The position numbers and the translations under genes were made by a program. Of a stretch of DNA of 64,000 nucleotides, positions 1 through 9,647 are shown in pieces. The notes beneath the pieces are model-generated. The model did not search any database. It was not told where the DNA came from and worked only from the letters and a program-made list of their open reading frames with translations. The stretch comes from Palsa-147 sp963771905. Its GTDB lineage: Bacteria; Acidobacteriota; Terriglobia; Acidiferrales; UBA7541. The stretch's first letter is position 1; each line of letters starts with the position of its first letter. The DNA is taken from positions 124,001-188,000 of the forward strand of contig CAVYVI010000009.1 of the NCBI GenBank assembly GCA_963771905.1. Direction: 5' to 3'.

Positions 1-2486
1 CCGATCAGGCCCACATCCACGTCTACGAAGACGACGATCAGATTCGCACCATCACCTGCGGCGAGCTTCTCGAACGCGCCTCCGCCGTTGGCGCCGAGCT
101 CACTCGGCGCGGTCTTCAGCACGGCGATTGCGTCGCCCTCATGCTTCCCACCGGCGCGAATTTCTTTTTCTGCTTCGCGGGCATCTGGATAGCGGGCGGC
201 GTTCCCGTCCCGATGTACCCGCCCTTTCGCGCCGACCGGATCGAAGAGTACGCCGCGCGGCAGGAGCGCATCCTCCGCAACGCCGAAGTAAAATTCCTGA
301 TCACCTTCGACAAAGTGGAGGGACTCGCGCGCTTGTTGGGGTCTCGCGTGCCGTCCCTGATCGATCTCCTCGACGCCGCGGAACTCGTGGAAGCCGAAGG
401 CCCGCCCGCTCCGCCCGAAACCGAAATTCGCCCTGTAGATTCGACGGCGCATCGCGCTCGTGGTAGCGGGATCGCGTTTCTTCAATACACCTCCGGCTCA
501 ACCGGCGATCCGAAAGGCGTCATCCTTACTCACGCGAACCTTCTCGCGAATATCCGCTCGATTGGCGAAAGCGTCCGCCTGCGTCCGGACGACGTCGTCG
601 TGAGCTGGCTGCCGCTTTATCACGACATGGGTCTCATCGGCGCATGGTTCGCGCCTCTCTGTTTCGGCCTCCCCTTGACTGTAATGTCGCCGGTCGCCTT
701 CCTCACCCGGCCCGAGCGCTGGCTCCGCGCGATTCACCGCCATCACGCGACGATCAGCCCGGCCCCGAATTTCGCCTACGAACTTTGCACGCGCAAGATC
801 GCCGACTCCGACCTCGCCGGCGTCGATCTCAGCTCGTGGCGCGCCGCTTTGAACGGCGCTGAACCGGTGCACGCGGGTACGCTCGAACGTTTCTCCGCCC
901 GCTTTGCTCCATGCGGATTCCGCCGCGAAGCTCTTATCCCTGTCTATGGCCTCGCCGAAGCCTCGCTTTGCGTTTCGGCGCCCGCCATGGGCTCGGGATA
1001 TAAAGTGGATCGCATCCTCCGAAATTCGCTCGAACGCGAAGGACGCGCGATTCCGGCGGACGCAGACTCTGCCAACGCTCTCGAGTTCGTTTCCGCGGGC
1101 ACTCCGATTCCCGGTATGGAAGTTCAGATCGTCGACGGCGACGGCCAGGCACTCGGTGAACGCTTCGAGGGCCGCTTGTGGTTCCGCAGCGCCTCCGCGA
1201 CGCAGGGCTACTACCGCAATCCCGAGGCCACGCGCGGCCTTCTGCGCGAAAACGGCTGGCTCGATTCCGGCGATCTCGCCTATCGCTCCGCCGGCGAGCT
1301 CTACATCACCGGCCGCGCCAAAGACATCATCATCAAGGGCGGCCGCAATCTCTATCCCCACGAAGTCGAGGAAGTCGCGGGAAGAATTTCCGGTGTGCGC
1401 ACCGGCTGCGTCGTTGCGTTTGGCGCGCCCGATGAACGCACCGGAACCGAACGATTCATCATCGCGGCGGAACTCCGCAATTCTGCCGAGCGCGAACGAA
1501 TCTCCGCCGAAATCACGCGCCAGGTTTCCGAAGCCATTGGCGTCCCGCCGGATCGCGTCGAATTGCTTCCTCCGCATTCCATTCCGAAAACTTCCAGCGG
1601 CAAGCTGCGCCGGTCGGAAACGCGGCGTCTATTTCTCGAGGGCCAGCTCGGCCGCCACTCTCCCGTCTGGCTGCAATTCGCGCGCCTCGCCCTCTATAGC
1701 ACGCCACTGCGAATCGTCCGCGCGGTCAATAACGCTTGCAAGTCGGCCCTCGAATTTGTGTATGGCGTGTACGCGCTTGCCGTATTCGGGGTCGTGCTGA
1801 TCCCGTCGTGGATGATCGTGGCCCTCGCACCAAGCCGCGGCGCGGCCGCGCGAATCACGCGCTTCACCGCACGCGCCATGCTCGGCGGCGCGGGCATCCG
1901 TGTCTCGATCACGGACCCCGAATTGCTCGATCAGCTTGCGTCCTCCGGCCCGTGGATTTTTGCGCCCAATCATTCGAGCTACTTCGACGTTCTCGCATCC
2001 GTGGCCTCCCTCCCCGCCGGCGTGCGCTTCGTGGCCAAGGGTGAAGCCAGCTCGATGCCGCTGATCGGAACATTTATGCGCCGCGTCGGCCATTTCGCTT
2101 TCGATCGCAGCGATTCGCAGGCGCGCGTGAGGCAATCCGATGAAGTCGCGCTGGCATTGCGCCGCGGCGAATCCGTCGTGATGTATCCGGAAGGAACCTT
2201 CACGTCCGCGCCGGGAATCCGCCCCTTCCAGCTCGGCACCTTCAAATCGGCGGTGGAAACCGGCCGCCCCATTTGTCCCGTCACCATGCGCGGCGCGCGT
2301 CAAATCCTCCGCGACAAAACAATCCTGCCTAAGCCCGGCCGCATCGACATCGTTTTCGGCCCGCTCGTTTATCCCAAGCCGGACGCAGTCAGCGAATCCG
2401 GCGAAGCCGACTGGCGCGAAATCGTCCGCCTGCGCGATGCCGTCCGCGAAATCATCGGCCGCAATTCCGGCGAGCCTCTTCTCTAG
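1..2486 (+). CDS. Fatty-acyl-AMP ligase fused to PlsC acyltransferase (5' partial)
   Basis: The frame is open from base 3, so the true start lies upstream; 827 residues are visible. The N-terminal two thirds is an AMP-forming acyl ligase. It has the P-loop TSGSTGDPKG near base 490, the FAAL-like stretch SPVAFLTRPERWL near base 690, YGLAEAS near base 945, a SGDLAYRSAGELYITGRAKD block and a terminal SSGKLRR. A hydrophobic segment near 1740-1830 is followed by a PlsC-type acyltransferase with NHSSYFD (HX4D) near 1970 and YPEGTF near 2190. Family knowledge: FAALs adenylate fatty acids and usually pass them to a carrier protein, and PlsC esterifies lysophospholipids. No carrier domain is visible between the two halves. 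The domain order is the reverse of enterobacterial Aas (PlsC then AMP ligase). Inference: it activates fatty acids and re-acylates lipids at the inner membrane. Confidence 0.88.
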   Translation, partial: DQAHIHVYEDDDQIRTITCGELLERASAVGAELTRRGLQHGDCVALMLPTGANFFFCFAGIWIAGGVPVPMYPPFRADRIEEYAARQERILRNAEVKFLITFDKVEGLARLLGSRVPSLIDLLDAAELVEAEGPPAPPETEIRPVDSTAHRARGSGIAFLQYTSGSTGDPKGVILTHANLLANIRSIGESVRLRPDDVVVSWLPLYHDMGLIGAWFAPLCFGLPLTVMSPVAFLTRPERWLRAIHRHHATISPAPNFAYELCTRKIADSDLAGVDLSSWRAALNGAEPVHAGTLERFSARFAPCGFRREALIPVYGLAEASLCVSAPAMGSGYKVDRILRNSLEREGRAIPADADSANALEFVSAGTPIPGMEVQIVDGDGQALGERFEGRLWFRSASATQGYYRNPEATRGLLRENGWLDSGDLAYRSAGELYITGRAKDIIIKGGRNLYPHEVEEVAGRISGVRTGCVVAFGAPDERTGTERFIIAAELRNSAERERISAEITRQVSEAIGVPPDRVELLPPHSIPKTSSGKLRRSETRRLFLEGQLGRHSPVWLQFARLALYSTPLRIVRAVNNACKSALEFVYGVYALAVFGVVLIPSWMIVALAPSRGAAARITRFTARAMLGGAGIRVSITDPELLDQLASSGPWIFAPNHSSYFDVLASVASLPAGVRFVAKGEASSMPLIGTFMRRVGHFAFDRSDSQARVRQSDEVALALRRGESVVMYPEGTFTSAPGIRPFQLGTFKSAVETGRPICPVTMRGARQILRDKTILPKPGRIDIVFGPLVYPKPDAVSESGEADWREIVRLRDAVREIIGRNSGEPLL

Positions 2487-2624
2487 AATGTCTCGGCCGA
2501 CTCGTGCTTCTTCATATCCCACGGCCCCCATCCCCCTCTGCAACCTGCCCCCATCCGAATTCATCCAATCATTGCCCGGCCCAGGCAACGCTTTGCGCTG
2601 AATTCCCGAATGGAGGACTATTGA

Positions 2625-3119
2625 ATGCGAAAGCTTCTCTTCGTCGCAGCACTTCTTTTGTGCACGTCTTTTTCCGCGCGGGCGCAGTCTGCTGAGGTTT
2701 TCGGGGGATATTCGTTTGAACACCTGGGCCTCAACGGCACCTCTGCAAATCTGAACGGCTGGAATTTGTCCTTGAACTACAAACCCACGAGCATAATCGG
2801 AATCGTCAGCGATTTTGACGGCACCTACGGCTCGCCTTCCACCGGCAGCACCACCGTTCACACTTATCTCTTCGGTCCGCAGTTCACATATCCTGGACGC
2901 ATTTCGCCCTTCTTCCACGTCCTTTTCGGAGGAGGGCATTTGAACATAGCGGGCGCGACCGATAATTGCTTCACCACCGGCCTCGGCGGCGGAGTCGATT
3001 TCAAAGCCGCTCCGCATATTTCCATCCGGGCTTTCGAATACGACGAAGTCTTTACGCGTTTTCTCGGATCCACGCAAAGCAATCCCCGAATTTCCATCGG
3101 CGTGGTCGTGCATTTCTGA
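2625..3119 (+). CDS. Small outer-membrane beta-barrel protein
   Basis: A 164-residue protein with a clear signal peptide (basic MRK, hydrophobic core, cleavage after ARA near residue 20). The rest alternates short amphipathic strands rich in Gly, aromatic and Ser/Thr residues. It ends in a terminal Phe preceded by GVVVH, the usual BAM recognition end of outer-membrane barrels. The size fits an 8-stranded OmpA/OmpX-like barrel. The start is fixed by GGAGG at 2612-2616, eight bases upstream of ATG. A strong terminator follows, so it is probably monocistronic. No specific ligand or function can be assigned. Confidence 0.85.
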   Translation: MRKLLFVAALLLCTSFSARAQSAEVFGGYSFEHLGLNGTSANLNGWNLSLNYKPTSIIGIVSDFDGTYGSPSTGSTTVHTYLFGPQFTYPGRISPFFHVLFGGGHLNIAGATDNCFTTGLGGGVDFKAAPHISIRAFEYDEVFTRFLGSTQSNPRISIGVVVHF

Positions 3120-3140
3120 CCGCATTGCAATTCTTCGCAA

Positions 3141-3182
3141 GCGGGCCGGCGGACGGAAGTTTGCGCCGGCCCGTTGCTTTTT
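3141..3182 (+). terminator. Rho-independent terminator after the barrel gene
   Basis: A perfect 10-bp GC stem (3142-3151 with 3164-3173) and a 12-base loop are followed by a T-rich tail at 3174-3182, 22 bases after the stop codon of the upstream gene. On the opposite strand the U-tract is missing, so it acts for plus-strand transcription only. Confidence 0.8.
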
Positions 3183-3203
3183 CAGCCCCCGCGGAGAAAC
3201 TCT

Positions 3204-3965
3204 TTACCGCTCCAAAACAAAATTCACAGTGATGAAAGTCTCCACTTCGACGGCTTGTCCGCTCAGCAGTGTCGGTTTGTAGTACCACTGGCGTACCGCG
3301 GCCAGCGCCGACTGCGCGAGGAGCGGATTGCCGCTCAACACTTCGAGATGAATCACCGATCCGTCCGTCGCGATCGTCGCCTTGAGCCGCACCGTGCCCG
3401 ACATGTGCATCAGAATCGCCGACTGCGGATACACCGGTTCCACGCGGCGATCGAGCAGCGCCGCCTGAACGCCTTCACTTTTCTGGACGGATTTCGGCTG
3501 AGCCGGCGGCTTCACTTCGGGCACCGTGTCGGTCCACGGTCGATTGCCCAGACCTCCCGGAATGTCCGGGCCATTACCGAGTCCGTTGCCGGGACCGCTT
3601 CCGATCGATGGAGGCCCATCGCCGCCTTCGTCGTAATTTTCATTGTGTAATGCCTGGATCGGTGCGGATGTGATCGGCCTGAATGTGATCGGATATGTCT
3701 CGATTGAGGGCCGCGGCGGATGCTGCGCAGCCGAATGTGTCGGCGCTTGGCTCCCACCACCGTGATACGGCGCGACGGGAATTAACCTATAGCGCGCGGG
3801 CAGAACGCCCGGCATAAGGATGGGCCAGATCAACATCGCCCCGATCAGCCCGCCTTCGATCACGACGGAAAGCGCGAGTGCCCGGCCGCGTCTTCGCGTC
3901 GCGCTGCGCATGGACTCGGCGTTGTTATCCACCAGACAATCGGAAAGCATCCTTGAATCACGCAT
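3204..3965 (-). CDS. TonB-like energy transducer
   Basis: A 253-residue protein with a short cytoplasmic N-terminus, one membrane segment near residues 30-50, a Pro/Gly-rich periplasmic linker and a C-terminal TonB_C domain of about 80 residues. The domain contains VEPVYPQSAILMHMSG, then GSVIHLEVLSG and a terminal VETFITVNFVLER. Known role: it couples the proton motive force (ExbBD) to outer-membrane TonB-dependent receptors; one such receptor lies at 20-23 kb. I chose the ATG at 3965 because GGAGGAG sits eight bases upstream, nine codons inside a longer frame. No exbB or exbD gene is adjacent. Confidence 0.85.
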   Translation of the reverse strand: MRDSRMLSDCLVDNNAESMRSATRRRGRALALSVVIEGGLIGAMLIWPILMPGVLPARYRLIPVAPYHGGGSQAPTHSAAQHPPRPSIETYPITFRPITSAPIQALHNENYDEGGDGPPSIGSGPGNGLGNGPDIPGGLGNRPWTDTVPEVKPPAQPKSVQKSEGVQAALLDRRVEPVYPQSAILMHMSGTVRLKATIATDGSVIHLEVLSGNPLLAQSALAAVRQWYYKPTLLSGQAVEVETFITVNFVLER

Positions 3966-4283
3966 CAGTAGTTCTCCTCCGCGGCGGGCCACGTTGAACG
4001 CAGCCTGCCGAATGCGCCAGCCGCCGTTTCAGCGGCATCACCTGGCGCGGAGCCATGTGGATCGCGCGATCTTGATAGGGATAGACACCGCGCCGTGAAG
4101 CAAGTACCCGCCGCCCTACGCAGCAAGGCCGCGTAAACGCGGAAAGCCGTGCGTTTAAGGTGACCCGCGGTCATTATGTGATTGTAAATAAATGGTTTAT
4201 TTTTATTTTGTACCGGAATGCATCAACGGTGGCTCCGCAGGCATCCAATGGGTTGAATTTTCATAATTTACGGAGTCATGATC
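3966..4283. other. Divergent intergenic region
   Basis: A 318-base spacer between the divergent tonB and zinc-ribbon genes. It includes an AT-rich tract around 4170-4215, which is probably promoter DNA. I see no convincing -35/-10 pair, RNA gene or coding frame with codon character. Confidence 0.4.
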
Positions 4284-4598
4284 ATGAATCGAAACTCTAC
4301 CGAAACAGTGGGTCTTCGCTACACGGGTTGGGCGGCGCTGAATCGCGATCCGCAGGATGATCGCGTGGAATTCACTTGCCCGGACTGCGGGGCGCATGGA
4401 ACGAAAGCGGCGCGCCGGCCGCGAGCTTCCTATCACTTCACCGACGGCTTCGTTCAGGATCTCCAGGGCGAAGCGGCGGTGTGCCGAAACTGCAAGCACT
4501 CGCTCCACGTCGTGCCGGTCGTGCTGCTGCACGATCAAATCGAGAAGCGCCGCTTCGAAGCGATGTTCCAGATGGACGTCAACGTTTCGAAGAACTAA
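4284..4598 (+). CDS. Small zinc-ribbon-like protein
   Basis: A 104-residue soluble protein with two cysteine knuckles, CPDCG near residue 34 and CRNC near residue 70, the spacing expected of a zinc ribbon. No catalytic motif and no signal peptide are visible. The start is the second of two in-frame ATGs (4278 and 4284), chosen because GGAG at 4272-4275 is eight bases from it and only two from the first. Function unknown; zinc ribbons of this size commonly bind nucleic acid or act as adaptors. It stands alone between divergent and convergent neighbours. Confidence 0.7.
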   Translation: MNRNSTETVGLRYTGWAALNRDPQDDRVEFTCPDCGAHGTKAARRPRASYHFTDGFVQDLQGEAAVCRNCKHSLHVVPVVLLHDQIEKRRFEAMFQMDVNVSKN

Positions 4599-4672
4599 TT
4601 TCGCGTCGCGCGCGGCGTGAAGCTTTTTAGCTTCCGTGACACGCGAATGTGTGCTTACTCACAAGTTTGCGA

Positions 4673-5527
4673 TTACGTCCCAGCCCAATCGTCTTTGAGG
4701 TAGTGGTGGTATCGCAGATCCGCGCGGAGACGTTCGAACGCCTCATCGACCGTGTCCGCGAATTGCAATAGCTTGTATTCCTTCTCGCTGATCGTTCCCC
4801 ATCGCACCATCGATTTCCAATTCAGCACGCTGTCCCAATATTTCCGCCCGTAAATTAGAATCAAATGGTGCGACGACAGTTTTCCCGTCTGCAGCAGCGT
4901 CAACATTTCCCACAGTTCGTCCATCGTTCCGAATCCGCCGGGAAAAACAATCAGCGCTTTCGCCATTTGCGCGAACCAAAGTTTGCGCATGAAAAAATAA
5001 TGGAAGCAAAAATTTAATTCCGGACTGATGTAGCGATTGGGCCTCTGCTCGTGCGGCAATTGAATGCTCAGCCCAATCGACGAGCCGCCCGCCTCGGACG
5101 CGCCGCGATTCGCCGCCTCCATAATGCCGGGCCCGCCGCCGGAACAAATAACGAAGCGCTTCGGATTGGTTCCGAGCGTGAACGACCATTCCGTGATGCG
5201 CCGCGAAAGTTCGCGCGCTTCTTCGTAGTAGCGCGACATTTCGAAATCTGATTTCGCTCCGCGCAATTTCGCGCGCCACTCCGGATTGCGCTTCTGCTTT
5301 GCCGGAGCGTTCTGAACGCGCTTCAGCGCCGCCCGAGCCTTGTCGCGCGATTGCAATCGCGCCGAGCCGAACATGACGATCGTGTCGGCGACGTTCTCGC
5401 GTTTCAATCGCGCCAGCGGATCGAGATATTCTGCCAGAATTCGCAGCGGCCTCGCCGGAAGGCTCTCGATAAAAGTGGGATCGCGATACGCCAGCTTGGA
5501 CATCGGCAGGTTACGGATGGGGCTCAT
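4673..5527 (-). CDS. LOG family protein (Rossmann-fold, TIGR00730-like)
   Basis: A 284-residue protein with the LOG signature: SGGGPGIMEAANRGA in the middle and PGGFGTMDELWE downstream, the nucleotide-binding and catalytic segment of this family (often misannotated as lysine decarboxylase). Characterised members are cytokinin riboside-5'-monophosphate phosphoribohydrolases that release free base from nucleotides. It is longer than the minimal ~190-residue LOG and carries about 90 extra N-terminal residues, as in PpnN/YgdH-like relatives. The start is the ATG at 5527 with GGAGGAAGA directly upstream; a longer in-frame start at 5563 has no ribosome site. Divergent from the VWFA gene. Confidence 0.85.
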   Translation of the reverse strand: MSPIRNLPMSKLAYRDPTFIESLPARPLRILAEYLDPLARLKRENVADTIVMFGSARLQSRDKARAALKRVQNAPAKQKRNPEWRAKLRGAKSDFEMSRYYEEARELSRRITEWSFTLGTNPKRFVICSGGGPGIMEAANRGASEAGGSSIGLSIQLPHEQRPNRYISPELNFCFHYFFMRKLWFAQMAKALIVFPGGFGTMDELWEMLTLLQTGKLSSHHLILIYGRKYWDSVLNWKSMVRWGTISEKEYKLLQFADTVDEAFERLRADLRYHHYLKDDWAGT

Positions 5528-5659
5528 TCTTCCTCCGAACGAACATGCAAACGCGACTGCCATTCTAGGAGAAGGCTGGCAGCAAAAGCCAGACGCGCGA
5601 GCTTGATATTTCCCGGTGCAACGCCGCCCACTCGCCGCGAATCAGATACAGTGGAACCG

Positions 5660-6811
5660 ATGAAGACTCGCAACATGCTTGGAATTTCTTTCGTTCTCGC
5701 AGCGCTGCTCGCGCTTGCATCCGTGGCGCGCGCGCAGGAACCGCCCGGCCCGATTCATCCTCTGCGCGGCGTTGCGCCGGAAACGGCTCCATCGCCAAAC
5801 GCAAAGCCGCTTCCAACCACGCAAAAACCGCTGCGCGTTCGCGTCACCGAAGTCACCGCGCCCGTAACGGTTCGAGATCCGAGCGGTGAACTCGTTCTGA
5901 ATCTCGAGCAAAAAGATTTTCACATTTTCGATAATGGCGCCGAGCAGATCGTCGACCATTTCGATCTCGGCGGCGATCCGCTTGCGGTCGCGCTTCTCGT
6001 CGAAACCAGTTCGCGCGTCGCATCGCTTCTTCCCGCGGTGCGGCACACCGGAATTATTTTCACGCAAACGGTGATGGCCGCGACGGCCGACGCCGCCGTT
6101 CTCAGCTACGACGACACCGTCGAAATCCGCCGAAATTTCACTTCCGATCCCGACAGCGTTGAAAGCGCGATTCACGCATTGCCGGTCGGCACGTCGGGCG
6201 CGCGGCTTTACGACGGCATCGCGCGGGGCGTCGCGCTTTTGAATAAACAGCCGCCACGCGAGCGCCGCATTCTTCTCATCGTCGGCGAAGCTGTGGATTC
6301 GGGCAGCGAAACAAAACTCGGCGCGGCCCTGCGCGAAGCGCAGCTCGCCAACGTCACGATTTATTCCATCGGACTCAGCACGACCGGCGCGGAGTTTCGC
6401 AACAAAAGCCAGCAATACGATCCGCCGCAGATGGGACCGCCGGGAACGTTTCCGCTGCCGGTGCCGCCCGGCGTTCCGGAAACACCGGAGAACGAAACGG
6501 CGACGCAAGGGAATATCGATCTGCTTTCGCTCGCGATCTGGGCCGTGCAGCATGCGGCAAACGTAGTGAAAAATCACTCGCTCGAAGTCGCGACGATAGC
6601 GACCGGCGGAATGCACATCAGCACGATGAAGGATCGTTCGATCGAGAAGGCGATGGATGAAATCGGCGGCGAACTCCACGCGCAATATACGCTCAGTTAT
6701 CGCCCGCCGGGGGATGAGCCTTCCGGCTTCCACGAAATCAAAGTGACCGTCACACGCCCGGGCCTCAAACTCCGCACGCGTCCGGGCTACTACTTGCCGC
6801 CACAGTCGTAG
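5660..6811 (+). CDS. Secreted VWFA-related protein (acidobacterial type)
   Basis: A 383-residue protein with a signal peptide (cleavage near ARAQ, residue 26), a Pro-rich stretch to about residue 55, and then the TIGR03436-like pattern VTAPVTVRDPSGELV...LEQKDFHIFDNG leading into a von Willebrand A fold. The expected MIDAS DxSxS is replaced by VETSS around residue 115, so the first metal ligand is Glu and not Asp. The C-terminus has the usual YTLSYRPPG...FHEIKV...RPGY ending. This family is strongly expanded in Acidobacteriota; its role is unknown, probably protein-protein adhesion in the periplasm or at the surface. The ribosome site is weak (GTGGA). Confidence 0.85.
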   Translation: MKTRNMLGISFVLAALLALASVARAQEPPGPIHPLRGVAPETAPSPNAKPLPTTQKPLRVRVTEVTAPVTVRDPSGELVLNLEQKDFHIFDNGAEQIVDHFDLGGDPLAVALLVETSSRVASLLPAVRHTGIIFTQTVMAATADAAVLSYDDTVEIRRNFTSDPDSVESAIHALPVGTSGARLYDGIARGVALLNKQPPRERRILLIVGEAVDSGSETKLGAALREAQLANVTIYSIGLSTTGAEFRNKSQQYDPPQMGPPGTFPLPVPPGVPETPENETATQGNIDLLSLAIWAVQHAANVVKNHSLEVATIATGGMHISTMKDRSIEKAMDEIGGELHAQYTLSYRPPGDEPSGFHEIKVTVTRPGLKLRTRPGYYLPPQS

Positions 6812-6986
6812 ACGCGCTTTGTATCGCCGGCCGCCCGTGTGAATCGGGACGGCGGCCCGCGGCGCGGGTAAAACAAGAGCGATTCCTCGCTGCGCTCGGA
6901 ATCCCTCGTTTTTGCTTCGTGCGCTCGGCCCTCGCGGGACGTGCGCAAAGCGCGGCGGGAGAATCGCGGCGTGCGGCACGGCTGCT

Positions 6987-9647
6987 TCAGGCCTTCGGCT
7001 CCGCCACGCCGTTTTCTTCTTCGAGGATGGCGGCGGCAGCGGCGACGCGATCGCCTTCATCGAGCCGCAGTAGCCGGACGCCCTGCGTCGAGCGGCCGGC
7101 TTCGCGAATTTCGCCGGAATGGACGCGGATGACCTTGCCCTGGCCCGTGATGATCATGACGTCGGAATCTTCCTTCACCTGAAGCGCCGCGACAACGGCG
7201 CCATTGCGATCCGTGGATTTCAAGTTGATGACGCCCTTGCCTCCGCGCGATGTGACGCGATATTCGGCGAGCGGCGTGCGCTTGCCGTAGCCTTTTTCGG
7301 CGACGGTGAGCATCAGTGAAGTCAGCGAATCGCGAATCTGATCGCTCTCAAGCTCGTCAAGATTCTGCGTCGCCGTTTTGTATTCCTTGGCAATGATTCC
7401 GAAATCCACCTGGACCGCATCCATGCTGACAACGAAGTCGCCCTTGCCGAGATCCATGCCGTTGACGCCGCCGGCGGCGCGCCCCATCGAACGAACTTCG
7501 GTCTCGCGGAAGAGAATGGCCTGGCCGTCGCGGCTCGCGAGGAAAATCATCTGCTTTCCGTCGGTGAGTTTCGCGCCGATCAATTCATCCTTCTCGTCGA
7601 GATTGATGGCGATGATGCCGGACGGACGGGGGTTCGAAAATTCCGCGAGCTCGGTTTTCTTGACGGTCCCGTTGCGCGTCGCGAGAAAAACGTAGCGGCT
7701 CGCTTCTTCCAGATTCCGCGCCGACACCACGGCGGTCAACTTCTCAGCTTCCTGGAAACGTACCAGACTGGTGATGGCCTTGCCGCGCGTGGCCGCGGCC
7801 GCTTCGGGAATTTCGTAGACCTTCAGCCAGTAGACGCGGCCCTTCGACGTGAAGAGCAGGATGTAACTATGCGCCGAGGCAATGAAGAAGTGCTCGACGA
7901 AATCTTCTTCGCGAGTGCGCGCGCCGATGCGGCCCTTGCCTCCGCGCGATTGATGGCGATAGACGTCGACAGAGGTGCGCTTGATATAGCCCGCATGGCT
8001 GACGGTGATGGCCATTTCTTCGTCTTTGATCAGGTCTTCGAGCTTGATTTCTTCGACGCGGTCGACGATTTGGGTGCGGCGCTCGTCGCCGTAAAGTTTC
8101 ACGACTTCCTTCAATTCAACGACGATGACGTTGCGCAATTTCTTTTCGCTTCCGAGAATTTCGCGCAGGTCGGCGATGCGAGCCCGGATTTCCGCGAGTT
8201 CCTTGAGGATTTCGTCGACGGAGAGCTGCGTGAGGCGATGCAATTGCAGTTCGAGGATGGCGTCAATCTGGATGAGGCTGAGGCCGGTGCCTTCGCCGCG
8301 CGCCGCCGTACCGGGAGTGAGCGCGTATTTCTTGGCGTCGAGTTTGACGCCGCGAATCGGCGTTTCTTTTCCACCGACCAAGACGCGCACGGACCGGTTT
8401 TCGAAAAAGTCGAATAAATTTTGGCGGGCGCTCGCACGGCTGGATGACCCGCGAATGATCTTGATGACATCGTCGATGTGGTCGAGCGCGATCCGATAGC
8501 CGATCAGGATGTGCTCGCGCTCTTCGGCCTTGCGCAGATCGAACTGCGTGCGCCGGCGGATGACGTCGACACGATGCTCGATGAAGAGGCGCAACAAATC
8601 GACGATGCCCAGCTCGCGCGGCTGGCCGCCGACGATGGCGAGCAGGATCATGCCGAAGGATTCCTGCATCTGGGTGTGCTTGAAGAGTTGGTTGAGGATG
8701 AGGGTGGGCTCTTCGTCGCGCTTCACTTCGATGACGATGCGCATGCCGTCGCGATCGCTTTCGTCGCGAATGTCGGCGATGCCTTCAATTTTCTTGTTCT
8801 GGATGAGTTCGGCGATGTGTTCGATCAGGCGGGACTTGTTCACCTGGTACGGCAGCTCGGTGACGACGATGTCCTGGCGATCCTTGCCGCGCTGTTCGAT
8901 CGCCGCTTTCGCGCGAACCTGGAACGAGCCGCGGCCGGTTTTGTAGGCCTGCTCGATGCCGTCGCGGCCGTAGATATAGCCGCCCGTCGGGAAATCCGGG
9001 CCGGGCACGAGCTTCATCACCTTTTTCAGATTGATGTCGGGCTCTTCGATCATCAGGATCGTGGCCTCGACGATTTCTTTCAGGTTGTGCGGCGGAATAT
9101 TCGTGGCCATGCCGACGGCGATGCCGCTCGAACCGTTGACGAGAAGATTCGGGATTCTCGTGGGGAGGACAGTCGGTTCCGTGGTGCTCTCATCGAAATT
9201 CGGGACGACGTCGACGGTTTCTTTTTCGATGTCGGCGAGCATTTCCTCGGCGATTTTCGAGAGGCGCGCTTCTGTGTACCGCATGGCCGCCGGAGGATCG
9301 CCGTCGACGGAGCCATAATTTCCCTGGCCGTCGATCAACGGATAGCGCATGTTGAAATCCTGTGCGAGCCGGACGAGGGCGTCGTAGACGGGCGAGTCGC
9401 CATGAGGATGGAATTTGCCGAGGACTTCGCCGACGATCTTGGCGCACTTGCGATACGGTTTGGTCGAGGTGAGGCCGAGCTCATACATGCCGTAGAGAAT
9501 CCGGCGATGGACGGGCTTGAGGCCGTCGCGGACGTCGGGCAGCGCGCGCCCGATGATTACGCTCATGGCGTAATCGAGATACGACTTCCTCATCTCGGCT
9601 TCGATATCCACCGGCGTCATGATCGATTGATTGGGTTCGTCAGGCAT
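6987..9647 (-). CDS. gyrA: DNA gyrase subunit A
   Basis: 886 residues. The breakage-reunion domain is intact, with catalytic Tyr124 in AAMRYTEAR. The quinolone-determining region reads HPHGDSPVYDALVRLAQ, with Ser and Asp at the classical resistance positions, i.e. the sensitive-type residues. A GyrA box (QSRGGKG) sits near residue 566 in the C-terminal pinwheel, which identifies gyrase and not topoisomerase IV. With GyrB it forms the A2B2 enzyme that introduces negative supercoils. The ATG is preceded by GAGGG. It lies downstream of gyrB with two genes between, and has its own candidate promoter about 230 bases upstream. Confidence 0.98.
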   Translation of the reverse strand: MPDEPNQSIMTPVDIEAEMRKSYLDYAMSVIIGRALPDVRDGLKPVHRRILYGMYELGLTSTKPYRKCAKIVGEVLGKFHPHGDSPVYDALVRLAQDFNMRYPLIDGQGNYGSVDGDPPAAMRYTEARLSKIAEEMLADIEKETVDVVPNFDESTTEPTVLPTRIPNLLVNGSSGIAVGMATNIPPHNLKEIVEATILMIEEPDINLKKVMKLVPGPDFPTGGYIYGRDGIEQAYKTGRGSFQVRAKAAIEQRGKDRQDIVVTELPYQVNKSRLIEHIAELIQNKKIEGIADIRDESDRDGMRIVIEVKRDEEPTLILNQLFKHTQMQESFGMILLAIVGGQPRELGIVDLLRLFIEHRVDVIRRRTQFDLRKAEEREHILIGYRIALDHIDDVIKIIRGSSSRASARQNLFDFFENRSVRVLVGGKETPIRGVKLDAKKYALTPGTAARGEGTGLSLIQIDAILELQLHRLTQLSVDEILKELAEIRARIADLREILGSEKKLRNVIVVELKEVVKLYGDERRTQIVDRVEEIKLEDLIKDEEMAITVSHAGYIKRTSVDVYRHQSRGGKGRIGARTREEDFVEHFFIASAHSYILLFTSKGRVYWLKVYEIPEAAAATRGKAITSLVRFQEAEKLTAVVSARNLEEASRYVFLATRNGTVKKTELAEFSNPRPSGIIAINLDEKDELIGAKLTDGKQMIFLASRDGQAILFRETEVRSMGRAAGGVNGMDLGKGDFVVSMDAVQVDFGIIAKEYKTATQNLDELESDQIRDSLTSLMLTVAEKGYGKRTPLAEYRVTSRGGKGVINLKSTDRNGAVVAALQVKEDSDVMIITGQGKVIRVHSGEIREAGRSTQGVRLLRLDEGDRVAAAAAILEEENGVAEPKA

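Noticed and set aside
6820..6860. GC-rich hairpin between the VWFA gene and gyrA as a terminator
   Set aside because: No T-tract follows the stem on either strand.
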